Shown piece by piece: positions 1 through 7,979 of a stretch of 13,465 nucleotides of DNA. The stretch spans positions 1 to 13,465 of the forward strand of contig JANXQR010000329.1 in assembly GCA_025353435.1 (NCBI GenBank), given 5' to 3'. Origin of the DNA: Acidobacteriota bacterium (GTDB lineage Bacteria; Acidobacteriota; Terriglobia; Terriglobales; Acidobacteriaceae). Position numbers and translations under genes: made by a program. Positions within the stretch are counted from its first letter, which is position 1. Every line of letters begins with the position of its first letter. The notes beneath the pieces were generated by a model, which did not search any database, was not told the DNA's origin, and was given only the letters and a program-made list of their open reading frames with translations.

Positions 1-754
1 TGACAAAATTATTCAAGGGAAATGGTGGACCGATCCGAATGCGCAACAAGTAGCGATAGGCCAGGGCTTCGCGCAGCGGCTTCACCTCGGAATCGGCTCG
101 TCCGTTGAACTCGAAACGAGTGTCAATGGAATTCACAAGCTTACTGTCGCCGCGATCTTCCGTGCGGACGAGCAACACCTTGGTGGCCGCGCTCCTTTCG
201 TGCTGCCCTCAGGCCAGCTGAAAGGCGAGGTAGCCACCTGGTACGGCGGCGCGCACATTGATCCCAAACAGGTGGGCTCCATCGAACGCGCGCTCTTCGC
301 AGCGTATCCCACGATCACGGTTATTAACATTGCCGACGTGCTGCTGCGCATCGAAACCGTGGTCGATCAGATCACCTTTGTCATCCGGTTTCTGGCCGGC
401 TTCTCCATCTTTGCGGGACTGACCATCCTTGCTTCGTCGATAGCCAGCACGCGGTTCCGGCGCATGCGCGAGGCCGTCGTTCTCAAGACGCTGGGCGCAA
501 CACGCATGCGCATTGTGCGCACCTTCAGTGTGGAGTTCAGTGTTCTGGGATTGCTGGCCGGCGCCGTCGGAGTGGTGTTCGCCAACTTGCTTACGCGGGT
601 GCTGCTCGACCGGATGAAGGTCGGCTTCCACATCGAGTGGCTGGCCACGCTGGTTGCGCTCGTGGGCACGGCGGTTCTGGCAACTGCTACTGGTTGGATC
701 GCGAGCTATCGCATACTCGGCCTTCGCCCGCTTGAAGTGCTGCGCGAAGAGTAG
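1..754 (+). CDS. ABC transporter permease, FtsX/MacB family (C-terminal part, 5' end outside window)
   Basis: The frame is open from base 2 to the TAG at 752-754, giving about 250 residues with no start inside the window, so this is the 3' end of a longer gene. The first ~110 residues look like the end of a periplasmic MacB-PCD-type domain. Three hydrophobic segments follow (starting ITFVIRFLAGFS, VEFSVLGLLAGAVG and WLATLVALVGTAVL). Between the first two lies the cytoplasmic coupling loop typical of FtsX-like permeases, with the LKTLGATRMRIVRTF motif. The protein ends LRPLEVLREE, a common end for this family. Family members sit in the inner membrane and work with a LolD/MacB-type ATPase in mechanotransmission or export of lipids, lipoproteins or peptides. 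It most resembles the two-module YbbP-like permeases, but the N-terminal half and the partner ATPase are not visible, so the substrate is unknown. Confidence 0.86.
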   Translation, partial: DKIIQGKWWTDPNAQQVAIGQGFAQRLHLGIGSSVELETSVNGIHKLTVAAIFRADEQHLGGRAPFVLPSGQLKGEVATWYGGAHIDPKQVGSIERALFAAYPTITVINIADVLLRIETVVDQITFVIRFLAGFSIFAGLTILASSIASTRFRRMREAVVLKTLGATRMRIVRTFSVEFSVLGLLAGAVGVVFANLLTRVLLDRMKVGFHIEWLATLVALVGTAVLATATGWIASYRILGLRPLEVLREE

Positions 755-783
755 CGGGCGCGGTGGTCTTCAACAGGCCCCGG

Positions 784-2898
784 TTACTGTGTGATGCCGA
801 GTTGAGTCAGCATGAAAGCGTAGCGGCGATCGCTTTCGCGAACTCGGTCATAACGGCCGCTTGAGCCTCCGTGACCTCCATGCATGTTGATGAAGAAGAC
901 CAGCGGATTCTTGTCGGTCTTGAGAGCGCGCAGCTTGGCCACGTATTTTGAAGGCTCCCAGTACATGACCTGTGAGTCATCAAACGAGGTCTGCACAAGT
1001 ATGGCCGGATAGGACTTTGCAGCAACATTGTCGTACGGCGAATAAGTGAGCATGTAATCGAATGCAGCCTTCTCGTTGGGATTGCCCCACTCTTCGTATT
1101 CCCCAACGGTGAGTGGCAGGGTGGCATCGAGCATGGTATTCATCACGTCGACGAAGGGAACCTCGCAGAGGACGACGTTGAACAGGTCCGGGCGCATGTT
1201 GGTGACGGCGCCCATCAGCAATCCGCCGGCGCTTCCACCTTCAATGCCCACCAGGCCAGGCTTGCCGTATCCCTTGGCGAGCAGGCCATCGGTGGCGTCA
1301 ATGAAGTCAGTGAAAGTATTTCTTTTGGTCATCATTTTCCCGGCATCGTGCCAGGCTTCGCCCATTTCGCCGCCGCCGCGAATGTGTGCCACTGTGGTCA
1401 CGACTCCGCGGTCGAGGAGAGGAAGCTCGTTGACCGAGAAGGTGTCGGGCATGGTGATTCCATAAGAGCCGTAGCCGTAGACAAAGAGCGGGTTCTGGCC
1501 CGGCTTGAACTTGTCCTTGCGATAGACGACGGTGACGGGGATGCCGGTCCCGTCCTTTGCCGGAAGAAAGAGCCGCTCGACCGTGTAGCGGGACTTGTCG
1601 TAACCGCCGGGGACTTCCTGCTGCTTGAGGAGAGTTGATGCTTGGGACTTGACATTGTATTCGAAGGTGGAGCTGGGCGTGATGGGCGATTGGTAGCTGT
1701 AGCGAAACGTGCCGGTGTCGAATTCGGCATTGGTAGAGGAACTCAGGAAGTAAGCGGGCTCGGGAACTTCGATGGTGTGCGTCTCAGTGGCTCCGAACTG
1801 ATTGACGCGAAGCACCGGCAGGCCCTTGATGCGCTCCGTGACCACGTAGAAATCCTTGAACACCTCAACATCTTCAAGGGGCACGTCTTTGCGGGCGGCT
1901 ATCAATTCGGTCCAATGCGCCTTGCCAAGTGAGGTGACCGGTACGGAGACGAGCCGGTAACTCGGGTCGGTATCGTTGACGCGAATATAAAGGGTTCCGT
2001 TGCCTTCGCTGATGTCGTAGCGGACACCTTCCTTGCGTGGCTCGACGACGGTCCACTCGGCAGTGGGCGCGTCGGCCGGGATGAAGCGAGATTCGCTTGT
2101 GACGTGGCTGCCGGAGTCTAGCCAGATATATTTGCGATCGCGGCTGCGGGAGACGTAAACGTCGTAGCGTTCATCCTTCTCGTTAAAGATGACAGGGTCG
2201 GCCTTGGCATCAGTTCCAAGTACATGCCGATAGGCCAGATCGCCGCGTTTCGTCGTCGCGTCCTCTGTTGTGTAGAAAAGGGTCTTGTTGTCGGCCGCCC
2301 AGACCAGGGAATCAATGCGCTCCGCGGTGTCCGGAAGCAACTTGCCGGTGCGCAGGTCTTTGATGTGGAGCCGATACTGGCGGAAGCCGACGTTGTCAGT
2401 GGAATAGGCGAGGAGGTACCCGTCGTCGCTGATCGCGAATGAGCCCAGCGACATGAACTTCTCGCCCTTCGCCAAGTCATTCACGTCCAGAATGATTTCC
2501 TCGGGAGCGTCGAGTGTCCCCTTCTTGCGGCATAGAGTCGTGTACTGTTTCCCCTCTTCGGTGCGCGAGTAGTACCAATAGCCGAGCAGGTGATAGGGCA
2601 CCGACGTGTCGGTCTGCTTGATGTGGCTGAGGGTCTCGGTGTAGAGGGCCTCGGCAAACGGCTTTTGCCCGGCGGTGAACTGCTCGGCGTAAGCATTCTC
2701 GGCTTCGAGATAGGCATGGACTTTGGGATCGGTACGGTTGCGGAGCCACGCATAGTCATCGACGAGGACGGCGCCGTTGATTGGCTTTTCAGTATGGATC
2801 TTCTCGGCAATTGGGGGAGCGGGAGCCGGGGAAACCTGGGCCCGCTGAAGGGCAGGGACGAGGAGCAGGATTGTCGGGAAGATCCAGGCAGTTCGCAT
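784..2898 (-). CDS. Oligopeptidase B-like S9A prolyl oligopeptidase family serine peptidase, exported
   Basis: A serine peptidase expected to cleave short peptides, in oligopeptidase B after Arg or Lys. With the ATG at 2898 it has 704 residues and begins with a signal peptide (MRTAWIFPTILLLVPALQ, then a Pro/Ala-rich linker), so it should be periplasmic or secreted, whereas classic PtrB is cytosolic. A seven-bladed beta-propeller region (~residues 30-440) precedes the alpha/beta hydrolase domain. The catalytic triad is visible: Ser556 in GGSAGG, Asp641 in FDDSQVMYWEP, His676 in GGHGGSSG. The stretches VPFVDVMNTMLD, LPLTVGEYEEWGNP and MLTYSPYDNV are characteristic of oligopeptidase B rather than prolyl oligopeptidase. 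The frame extends upstream to a TTG at 2949, but that start would put 17 polar residues before the signal peptide, so I prefer 2898. No good Shine-Dalgarno precedes it; TACAAT lies 6 nt upstream. It is convergent with the permease (29-bp gap). Confidence 0.92.
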   Translation of the reverse strand: MRTAWIFPTILLLVPALQRAQVSPAPAPPIAEKIHTEKPINGAVLVDDYAWLRNRTDPKVHAYLEAENAYAEQFTAGQKPFAEALYTETLSHIKQTDTSVPYHLLGYWYYSRTEEGKQYTTLCRKKGTLDAPEEIILDVNDLAKGEKFMSLGSFAISDDGYLLAYSTDNVGFRQYRLHIKDLRTGKLLPDTAERIDSLVWAADNKTLFYTTEDATTKRGDLAYRHVLGTDAKADPVIFNEKDERYDVYVSRSRDRKYIWLDSGSHVTSESRFIPADAPTAEWTVVEPRKEGVRYDISEGNGTLYIRVNDTDPSYRLVSVPVTSLGKAHWTELIAARKDVPLEDVEVFKDFYVVTERIKGLPVLRVNQFGATETHTIEVPEPAYFLSSSTNAEFDTGTFRYSYQSPITPSSTFEYNVKSQASTLLKQQEVPGGYDKSRYTVERLFLPAKDGTGIPVTVVYRKDKFKPGQNPLFVYGYGSYGITMPDTFSVNELPLLDRGVVTTVAHIRGGGEMGEAWHDAGKMMTKRNTFTDFIDATDGLLAKGYGKPGLVGIEGGSAGGLLMGAVTNMRPDLFNVVLCEVPFVDVMNTMLDATLPLTVGEYEEWGNPNEKAAFDYMLTYSPYDNVAAKSYPAILVQTSFDDSQVMYWEPSKYVAKLRALKTDKNPLVFFINMHGGHGGSSGRYDRVRESDRRYAFMLTQLGITQ

Positions 2899-2904
2899 GG
2901 CGGG

Positions 2905-2910
2905 ATTGTA
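2905..2910 (-). promoter_or_regulatory. Candidate -10 element of the S9 peptidase gene (possible leaderless start)
   Basis: On the minus strand TACAAT ends 6 nt before the chosen ATG at 2898. A transcript starting the usual 6-8 nt after the -10 would begin at or next to the ATG, leaving no room for a ribosome binding site, and none is seen. I cannot find a convincing -35 at 16-18 nt spacing, so the call rests on the -10 match and its position. Confidence 0.4.
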
Positions 2911-3070
2911 AGGCAATCGAGCGTGGAGGACATCTACTTTCTTGATCAAGTTGATATCTATTTTGTTTGATGGGGGCGAGCGTCGGAATCGTATGCCGGG
3001 TCGTGAGCTATATCGAGCAGACAGGGGGGATTCATTGCTCTACGGTGGGCCAGAAGGAAAAAGGTAACAA

Positions 3071-3898
3071 ATGAGAGATGAAATTGTGGAAGGAACTCCC
3101 CGGACGTATTCAGGCCCACTGTTAGCGGCGATTGCGGTGGCGATGCTTTTGGGTTTGGGCGCAATGATCTGGAGCTTTACGTTAAGCAGCAGACTTGCGG
3201 ATCAGCAGGTGGCCCTGGCGAATGTCGCAGCGCAGAACGCCAAGGTAGTTGCAGCGCAGCAGGATACCGATACGCGACTCAATGCGGCCACCGACGAGCT
3301 GAAAACTTCGCTTGGCTTGACGCAGAAACAACTGGATGCTCGTGCGGCGGCGCTGCAGGTCCGCGAGGTTCGCGGCGAGCGGACAACGGCCAAGCTGGCA
3401 ACCGAGCAACAAAAGACTGCGGGGCAGGTGGCGGAGGTTTCGACCGCCGTGACCGGAGTCAAGACCGATGTTGCGAAAACTCAGAGTGACTTGGCCGAGA
3501 CCAACAATCAGTTGACTTCGATGAAGGGTGATCTAAACGGCCACAGCACCCAGATTGCCCGGAATGCCGACGAGTTGGAGATTCTGAAGCACAAGGGCGA
3601 CCGGAATTATTACGAGTTCACCCTGGTGAAGGGGCTCAAGAAGCAGGTGGGAACCGTGAGCCTGGTACTGAAGAAAGCTGACTCGAAGCGGAGCAAATAC
3701 ACCATCACCGTTTTCTCTGACGACAAGCAGTATGAAAAGAAAGACAAGAGCCTGAACGAGCCGCTCCAGTTTTACAGTGGCAAGACTCCGATGTTGTTTG
3801 AAATTGTGGTCAACAATGTAACCGCCAAAAACACCGTGACAGGGTATCTGTCTTCCCCTAAGGGCGCTCCGGAGCCAGGGGTTGTTGCCGAGCGGTAG
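3071..3898 (+). CDS. Unrecognised single-pass membrane protein with long coiled coil and beta-rich C-terminal domain
   Basis: 275 residues; I do not recognise a named family. A short N-terminal cytoplasmic tail (1-14) is followed by one strong membrane helix (~15-38). Next is a polar, Ala/Gln/Thr/Lys-rich helical region (~40-170) with heptad-like spacing, as in periplasmic coiled-coil proteins. The last part (~180-262, from NYYEFTLVKGLKKQ to VNNVTAKNTVTGYL) alternates hydrophobic and polar residues like a beta sandwich and ends in a Gly/Pro-rich tail. Few positive residues precede the helix (two Arg, no Lys), so topology is not certain, though an N-in, C-out arrangement is likely. The ATG follows a purine-rich stretch (AGAAGGAAAAAGG) that can serve as ribosome binding site. 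It is a single-gene unit, divergent from the S9 peptidase and convergent with the ROK kinase. A role as an envelope scaffold or sensor is possible but speculative. Confidence 0.8.
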   Translation: MRDEIVEGTPRTYSGPLLAAIAVAMLLGLGAMIWSFTLSSRLADQQVALANVAAQNAKVVAAQQDTDTRLNAATDELKTSLGLTQKQLDARAAALQVREVRGERTTAKLATEQQKTAGQVAEVSTAVTGVKTDVAKTQSDLAETNNQLTSMKGDLNGHSTQIARNADELEILKHKGDRNYYEFTLVKGLKKQVGTVSLVLKKADSKRSKYTITVFSDDKQYEKKDKSLNEPLQFYSGKTPMLFEIVVNNVTAKNTVTGYLSSPKGAPEPGVVAER

Positions 3899-3952
3899 AG
3901 CGACCAGCACAGTTTTACTTGATCACCGAGAATTCCTCAGCACGGAATCTGT

Positions 3953-3990
3953 TGCGAAGGCGGGCGTGGAAGTCCGTGCCCGCCTTCGCA
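3953..3990. repeat. Perfect 13-bp inverted repeat between convergent genes
   Basis: Arms TGCGAAGGCGGGC (3953-3965) and GCCCGCCTTCGCA (3978-3990) are perfectly complementary around a 12-nt spacer whose centre (GGA/TCC) is itself nearly complementary; a G-T and a G-C pair can extend the stem outward to 3951/3992. Neither side carries a T-run, so it is not a classic intrinsic terminator, although it lies where transcription from both flanking genes should end. A REP-like dispersed palindrome or a bidirectional terminator without a U-tract are the main options. Confidence 0.75.
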
Positions 3991-4060
3991 GCCCACAATC
4001 TCCCGGTATCAGTAGGAACGGCGCCGCTCCAGCGCCACCGACGTCTAATGCGGATCGTCC

Positions 4061-4840
4061 TCAGGCCTTGTGTTTGCTCGAAAGCGTTTCGTCGTTCCAC
4101 AGCGCCACACCGCCCAGCAGACCGGTCTCATTGGACACGATGGTCACATGCTCAGGCAGCTCAAAGTCGATCTTCTTGGCATTGCCGCCGCCCAAATAAA
4201 GATGGTCCCAGTTGAAGGTGTTTGCTGTTTGGGCAATCATCTCCTGCACGTGCTTGTTCCAACGCTTCTTGCCATACTTGTCCAGCCCGCGGCGCCCGAT
4301 GTAGTCCTCGTAGGTGTACTTCTTCCAGGGGTGATGGCCGAGTTCGAGCCCTGGACAGAGCCGGCCAGAAGTGAAGAGTGAGTTGCCCATTCCGGTGCCC
4401 AGCGTGATGACCATTTCCACGCCCACGCCTTTGATGGCTCCAAAGCCCTGCACGGCCGAATCGTTGGCGACGCGCACCGGCTTCTTCCAGCGCTTTTCAA
4501 GCTCCACCTGGAGCGGAAAGTTAGCCCACTTGGGGTGCAGATTGAATGCGGCCAAGGTGGTGCCCCGCTTCACTACGCCGGGAAACCCGACGGACACGCG
4601 GTCGAAGCGAGGAAGCACTTTCACAATTTTGTCGAGCGCCGCCAATACGAGCGTTGGAGTAGGAATGGCTGGCGTAGGAATCCGTTGGCGCTCGCTGACT
4701 GGCTCACCCTTGCCGCTGAGCACCATGGCCTTGAGCCCCGAGCCGCCGATGTCGATTGCCATCGTGAACGGGCCCTTAGCGTTTGCGGGAGGAGTGAACT
4801 TCTCTTGTGTAGCAACGATCGAATCAGCTTTAGGTTTCAT
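4061..4840 (-). CDS. ppgK: ROK-family kinase, polyphosphate glucokinase type
   Basis: Phosphorylates glucose to glucose-6-phosphate, in PpgK enzymes with inorganic polyphosphate and often ATP as donor; cytosolic. 259 residues. The N-terminal phosphate-binding motif DIGGSGLK is at 30-37. VSVGFPGVV (82-90) and the AFNLHPKW stretch match PpgK layout, the catalytic Asp is D127 in VANDSA, the GTGMG loop is at 148-152, and the ROK E-x-G-H motif is LELGHHPW (E166, H169). LYLGGGN is near 215 and NETGLLGGVALW near the C terminus. The CxCGxxGCxE zinc motif of typical ROK repressors and sugar kinases is absent, as in PpgK. The ATG at 4840 is used here; Met27 just before DIGGSG, with AAGGG upstream, is an alternative start that loses only a polar leader. 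It is divergent from priA (88 bp). A kinase acting on another sugar, or using ATP only, cannot be excluded. Confidence 0.85.
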   Translation of the reverse strand: MKPKADSIVATQEKFTPPANAKGPFTMAIDIGGSGLKAMVLSGKGEPVSERQRIPTPAIPTPTLVLAALDKIVKVLPRFDRVSVGFPGVVKRGTTLAAFNLHPKWANFPLQVELEKRWKKPVRVANDSAVQGFGAIKGVGVEMVITLGTGMGNSLFTSGRLCPGLELGHHPWKKYTYEDYIGRRGLDKYGKKRWNKHVQEMIAQTANTFNWDHLYLGGGNAKKIDFELPEHVTIVSNETGLLGGVALWNDETLSSKHKA

Positions 4841-4848
4841 CGAGAAGA

Positions 4849-4854
4849 ATTGTA
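4849..4854 (-). promoter_or_regulatory. Candidate -10 element of the ROK kinase gene (possible leaderless start)
   Basis: On the minus strand TACAAT is followed by TCTTCTCG and then the ATG at 4840. With 8 nt between the -10 and the ATG, transcription would start at or 1-2 nt before the start codon. The spacer is pyrimidine-rich and contains no ribosome binding site. No clear -35 is seen. Confidence 0.4.
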
Positions 4855-4928
4855 CTGTGTCCGTCTCAGGGACGCGATGCTGTTCGATACTGGTCTCGCC
4901 GAATCGCCTAAACTGAAGCTTGCCCCTT

Positions 4929-7430
4929 ATGCCTTCCTATTGCGAAGTCGCGCTGCCGGTCCCACTGGATCGCACCTTTACCTACGCCGTGTGCGACGGG
5001 CAGCGGCCAGTGCGTGGGGCTCGGGTCATTGTCCCATTCCGCAATGAAAAGCTGATCGGAATCGTGATGAGCGTGGGCGGAACGGCGCCAACGGACTTTG
5101 AGGTGCGCACCCTCGAGGCCGTACTCGACCAGGACAGCGAGGAAGGCCCACTCCTCAGCGAATCGTTGCTTACACTAGGCGAGTGGATGGCGCAGTACTA
5201 CCTGGCGCCACTCGGCGAAGTCCTTCGCGGGATGCTGCCGCTGACGGCGGAGGTTCGGCGAACAGTCTACTACCGCATTACCGATCTGGGCCGCGACGTG
5301 CTCGCCGGAAGCCACGATGGGGACCGGCAAACTCTGAAGAGGGGAGGGAAGTGCGAGAAGCTCTCGCCGGAGAACCAGGACATGCAGCGGCGCGTGCTCG
5401 ATCGCCTTGCAGGCGGCGAGCCGATCAAGGTGTCGGCGTTGCGCACGGCAACCGCAGCCACGCTGTCTGTGTTGGCTGCGATGCTCCGCAAGAAATGGAT
5501 TGTGCGCGAGACATCCGCAGTGGAGCGCGATGCGCGGCGAACAGAGCGATTCGCGGTGTTGCTGCCCGAGACGCGCTTGCCCTCACTGACTGCAAATCAG
5601 CAATCGATTCTGGCGGAACTCGCGGCGTGCGGAGGCGAGATAGCACTTTCCGAGCTGCGCAAGAAAGAACTGCCCTCGTCCACTTTGCAAACCTTGGTGC
5701 GGCGCGGCCTGGTCCGAATTGATGAACGGCCGATGACGTTTCGCCTGGGAGGCATTGAGGGTGGGGCCATGCCGCTGCGCCTCAACGAGCCGCAAACCGA
5801 AGCGTTGGCTTCCATCGCTTCTGCGTTGGGTGGATTTCATCCGTTCCTGCTTCATGGAGTCACCGGCTCTGGAAAAACGGCGGTCTATCTGGCGGCCATG
5901 CAGCGGGCGCTCGATCGCGGGCTCGCGTCCATCCTGCTGGTTCCGGAGATCGGCCTCACGCCGCAGACTGCGGGGCTGTTGGATACGGCATTCGGCGCCA
6001 AGGTTGCACTGCTGCACTCAGCTCTCACGCCGGAAGAGCGCAGCGAACAGTGGCGTCGCATTCGACGTGGCGAAGCGCCCATTGTGGTGGGCACGCGCTC
6101 GGCCATCTTTGCGCCGGTGCCAAATCTCGGCCTGGTGCTTGTCGACGAGGAGCACGACCAGAGCTACAAGCAGGAGGAGACGCCGCGCTACAACGCCCGC
6201 GATGTGGCCGTCATGCGGGCCAAACTCGCGGGTGCAGTGGTGGTGCTTGGCTCGGCCACGCCGTCGCTGGAAAGCTGGCAAAACTCAGTGCAGCAGAAGG
6301 AAGCGCGCCCAAAGTACTCGCGCATAGAAATGAAGGATCGCGTAATGAACCGCCCGCTGCCGGAGGTCGAACTCATCGACATGCGCCGCGAGTTTCAGGA
6401 GACCGGCCACGAAAACCTCTTTTCGCGGTCATTGATACTTGAAACGCAGCTTGCGCTCGATCGCGGGGAACAAGCCATTATTTTGTTGAATCGGCGCGGC
6501 TACTCGTTTGCCGTGATGTGCCGTGCATGCGGCACCAAACTCGAGTGCCAGAACTGCGCCATCGCGCTCACGCACCACAAGCCGAGCGAAGACGGGTTGG
6601 CGCGTGAAGGCCAGCGGCTGGAGTGTCACTACTGCGGCTATCGGCGCACTGTGCCGGCGCGCTGTCCGAAGTGCGATTCCGAGCACCTCTACTATCTTGG
6701 CGCGGGTTCCCAGCAAGGTGAAGAAAGGCTCACGGAAATATTTCCGACCGCGCGCATCGGCCGCATGGATCGCGACACCGTGCACGGCCGCCATGACCTC
6801 GAGCGCCTGCTCGCGCGTCTCCATTCCGGCGAGATTAATTTGCTGGTGGGCACGCAGATGATCGCCAAGGGGCACGATATCCACGGCGTCACGCTGGTGG
6901 GCGTGGTGGGTTGCGATCACTCGCTATCGATGCCGGATTTCAGAGCTGCCGAGCGTGTGTTCCAACTGATGACCCAGGTAAGCGGGCGGGCGGGTCGTGG
7001 CGAGTTGCCCGGCCGCGTGGTGGTGCAGACCTACTATCCTGACCATTACGCCATCCTCGCCGCCAGCAAGCACGATTACGCAAGTTTTGTAGAGCGTGAA
7101 TTGAAGTATCGGCGCTGGATGCACTATCCGCCCTTCGGCGTGCTGGCCAACGTACTGGTGCAGTCGCCCAATCTCGAAGAGGCCGTTGCTTGGTCAGCAA
7201 CCCTGGGAAAGTGGTTCCAGGAGAAAGCGCTGGAAGGTGTGCGCGTACTCGGCCCCTGCACCGCGCCTGTCGCGCGCATCAAAGGGATCTATCGCTTTCA
7301 TCTGATTCTGAAGGCTGGTTCGCGCAAGGTCCTGAACGTCGCGCTTCGTGAGATGCTGGCGTACGCGGATGAAGCCGCAGTACCCCGCCGCAATGTGCTC
7401 GTGGATGTGGATGCGCAGCGCCTGATGTAG
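4929..7430 (+). CDS. priA: Primosomal protein N', replication restart helicase PriA
   Basis: PriA recognises stalled forks and D-loops, unwinds with 3'-5' polarity and loads the replicative helicase. 833 residues from the ATG at 4929; the frame also opens at TTG 4920, but YCEVALPVPLDRTFTY right after the ATG is the usual PriA N terminus. Walker A is GVTGSGKT at 310-317, the DEEH box at 406-409 (DEEHDQSYKQEE), then GSATPSLES. The eight zinc-binding Cys are all present (531, 534, 540, 543, 566, 569, 579, 582). Later helicase motifs are LVGTQMIAKGHD and SGRAGRGELPGRVVVQTYYPDH. The Walker lysine is residue 316 against 230 in E. coli, so the N-terminal half is ~85 residues longer, from additional sequence before the helicase core; total length is closer to B. 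subtilis PriA. No strong ribosome binding site precedes the ATG. It is convergent with the HU-like gene (28-bp gap). Confidence 0.97.
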   Translation: MPSYCEVALPVPLDRTFTYAVCDGQRPVRGARVIVPFRNEKLIGIVMSVGGTAPTDFEVRTLEAVLDQDSEEGPLLSESLLTLGEWMAQYYLAPLGEVLRGMLPLTAEVRRTVYYRITDLGRDVLAGSHDGDRQTLKRGGKCEKLSPENQDMQRRVLDRLAGGEPIKVSALRTATAATLSVLAAMLRKKWIVRETSAVERDARRTERFAVLLPETRLPSLTANQQSILAELAACGGEIALSELRKKELPSSTLQTLVRRGLVRIDERPMTFRLGGIEGGAMPLRLNEPQTEALASIASALGGFHPFLLHGVTGSGKTAVYLAAMQRALDRGLASILLVPEIGLTPQTAGLLDTAFGAKVALLHSALTPEERSEQWRRIRRGEAPIVVGTRSAIFAPVPNLGLVLVDEEHDQSYKQEETPRYNARDVAVMRAKLAGAVVVLGSATPSLESWQNSVQQKEARPKYSRIEMKDRVMNRPLPEVELIDMRREFQETGHENLFSRSLILETQLALDRGEQAIILLNRRGYSFAVMCRACGTKLECQNCAIALTHHKPSEDGLAREGQRLECHYCGYRRTVPARCPKCDSEHLYYLGAGSQQGEERLTEIFPTARIGRMDRDTVHGRHDLERLLARLHSGEINLLVGTQMIAKGHDIHGVTLVGVVGCDHSLSMPDFRAAERVFQLMTQVSGRAGRGELPGRVVVQTYYPDHYAILAASKHDYASFVERELKYRRWMHYPPFGVLANVLVQSPNLEEAVAWSATLGKWFQEKALEGVRVLGPCTAPVARIKGIYRFHLILKAGSRKVLNVALREMLAYADEAAVPRRNVLVDVDAQRLM

Positions 7431-7458
7431 ACGACCGCCAAGCCAGCGCCAATCGAAC

Positions 7459-7755
7459 TTACTCCGCGGGAGCAGTTCCGTTCTTGCCGTCAAGCGCGTG
7501 CAGATCTTTGCCTGGCTTGAAGCGGACGGCTTTCCCGGGCGTGATGCTGACTTCGGTGCCGGTCCGAGGGTTTCGGCCGATTCCGGTCTTACGGGCGCGA
7601 ACGCTGAACACCCCAAATCCGCGGAGTTCGATGCGCTCCCCCGATGCTAGTGCCTGCTTGAGGCCCTCGAAAACGGTATCCACGGCTGCCTCGGCCTTCG
7701 TTCTCGGCAAACCCGTGCGCTCAATCACATGATGTACGATGTCCTGCTTGATCAA
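7459..7755 (-). CDS. HU/IHF-family nucleoid-associated DNA-binding protein
   Basis: A small histone-like protein that bends and compacts DNA as a dimer. 98 residues; two N-terminal helices (1-38) form the dimer body, then the GFGVFSVRARKTG strands (46-58) and the DNA-inserting arm with the diagnostic RNPRTG at 61-66, including the intercalating Pro63. The tail after residue 85 (KDLHALDGKNGTAPAE) is a short non-conserved extension. The start codon is TTG at 7755, giving (M)IKQDIV, which aligns with the usual HU N terminus; a purine-rich AAGAGG lies 8-13 nt upstream on the minus strand. The only later alternative, GTG at codon 10, would cut helix 1. HU and IHF subunits cannot be told apart reliably by eye. 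Its 5' region is shared with dcd, which is divergent. Confidence 0.95.
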   Translation of the reverse strand: MIKQDIVHHVIERTGLPRTKAEAAVDTVFEGLKQALASGERIELRGFGVFSVRARKTGIGRNPRTGTEVSITPGKAVRFKPGKDLHALDGKNGTAPAE

Positions 7756-7871
7756 GGGGGAACCTCTTTTTTACATCGATTTCGAACCGCAGTGAAACAC
7801 CTTACGCTAGTGATGCTACAGGTTTTGCGCCGTTTGTGGAACTGCGGATTTCCTCGCACGGTCAGCTTTTC

Positions 7872-7877
7872 TACTAT
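7872..7877 (+). promoter_or_regulatory. Candidate -10 element (TACTAT) upstream of dcd
   Basis: TACTAT is a good -10 match in the 284-bp gap between the HU-like gene and dcd; TTTCCT at 7849-7854 sits 17 bp upstream as a weak -35. Transcription would start near 7884 and read through the hairpin at 7980-8003 toward dcd. The assignment is tentative. Confidence 0.3.
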
Positions 7878-7979
7878 CCAGAGTCCCACATCTGGCCGTG
7901 CGGTGAAAAGGCCCCCTCCCAACCTGAGCCGGGCACGTTGTCATTCTGCCGAGTCGTCTCGTAAGATTGACTTTCAGCA

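Noticed and set aside
2898..2949. Upstream TTG start for the S9 peptidase
   Set aside because: It would place 17 polar residues before the signal peptide and lies upstream of the likely -10 element.
4020..4036. GGCGC/GCGCC hairpin downstream of the ROK kinase gene as an intrinsic terminator
   Set aside because: Only 5 bp with a 7-nt loop and no T-run on the minus strand; GC-rich sequence makes such stems common.
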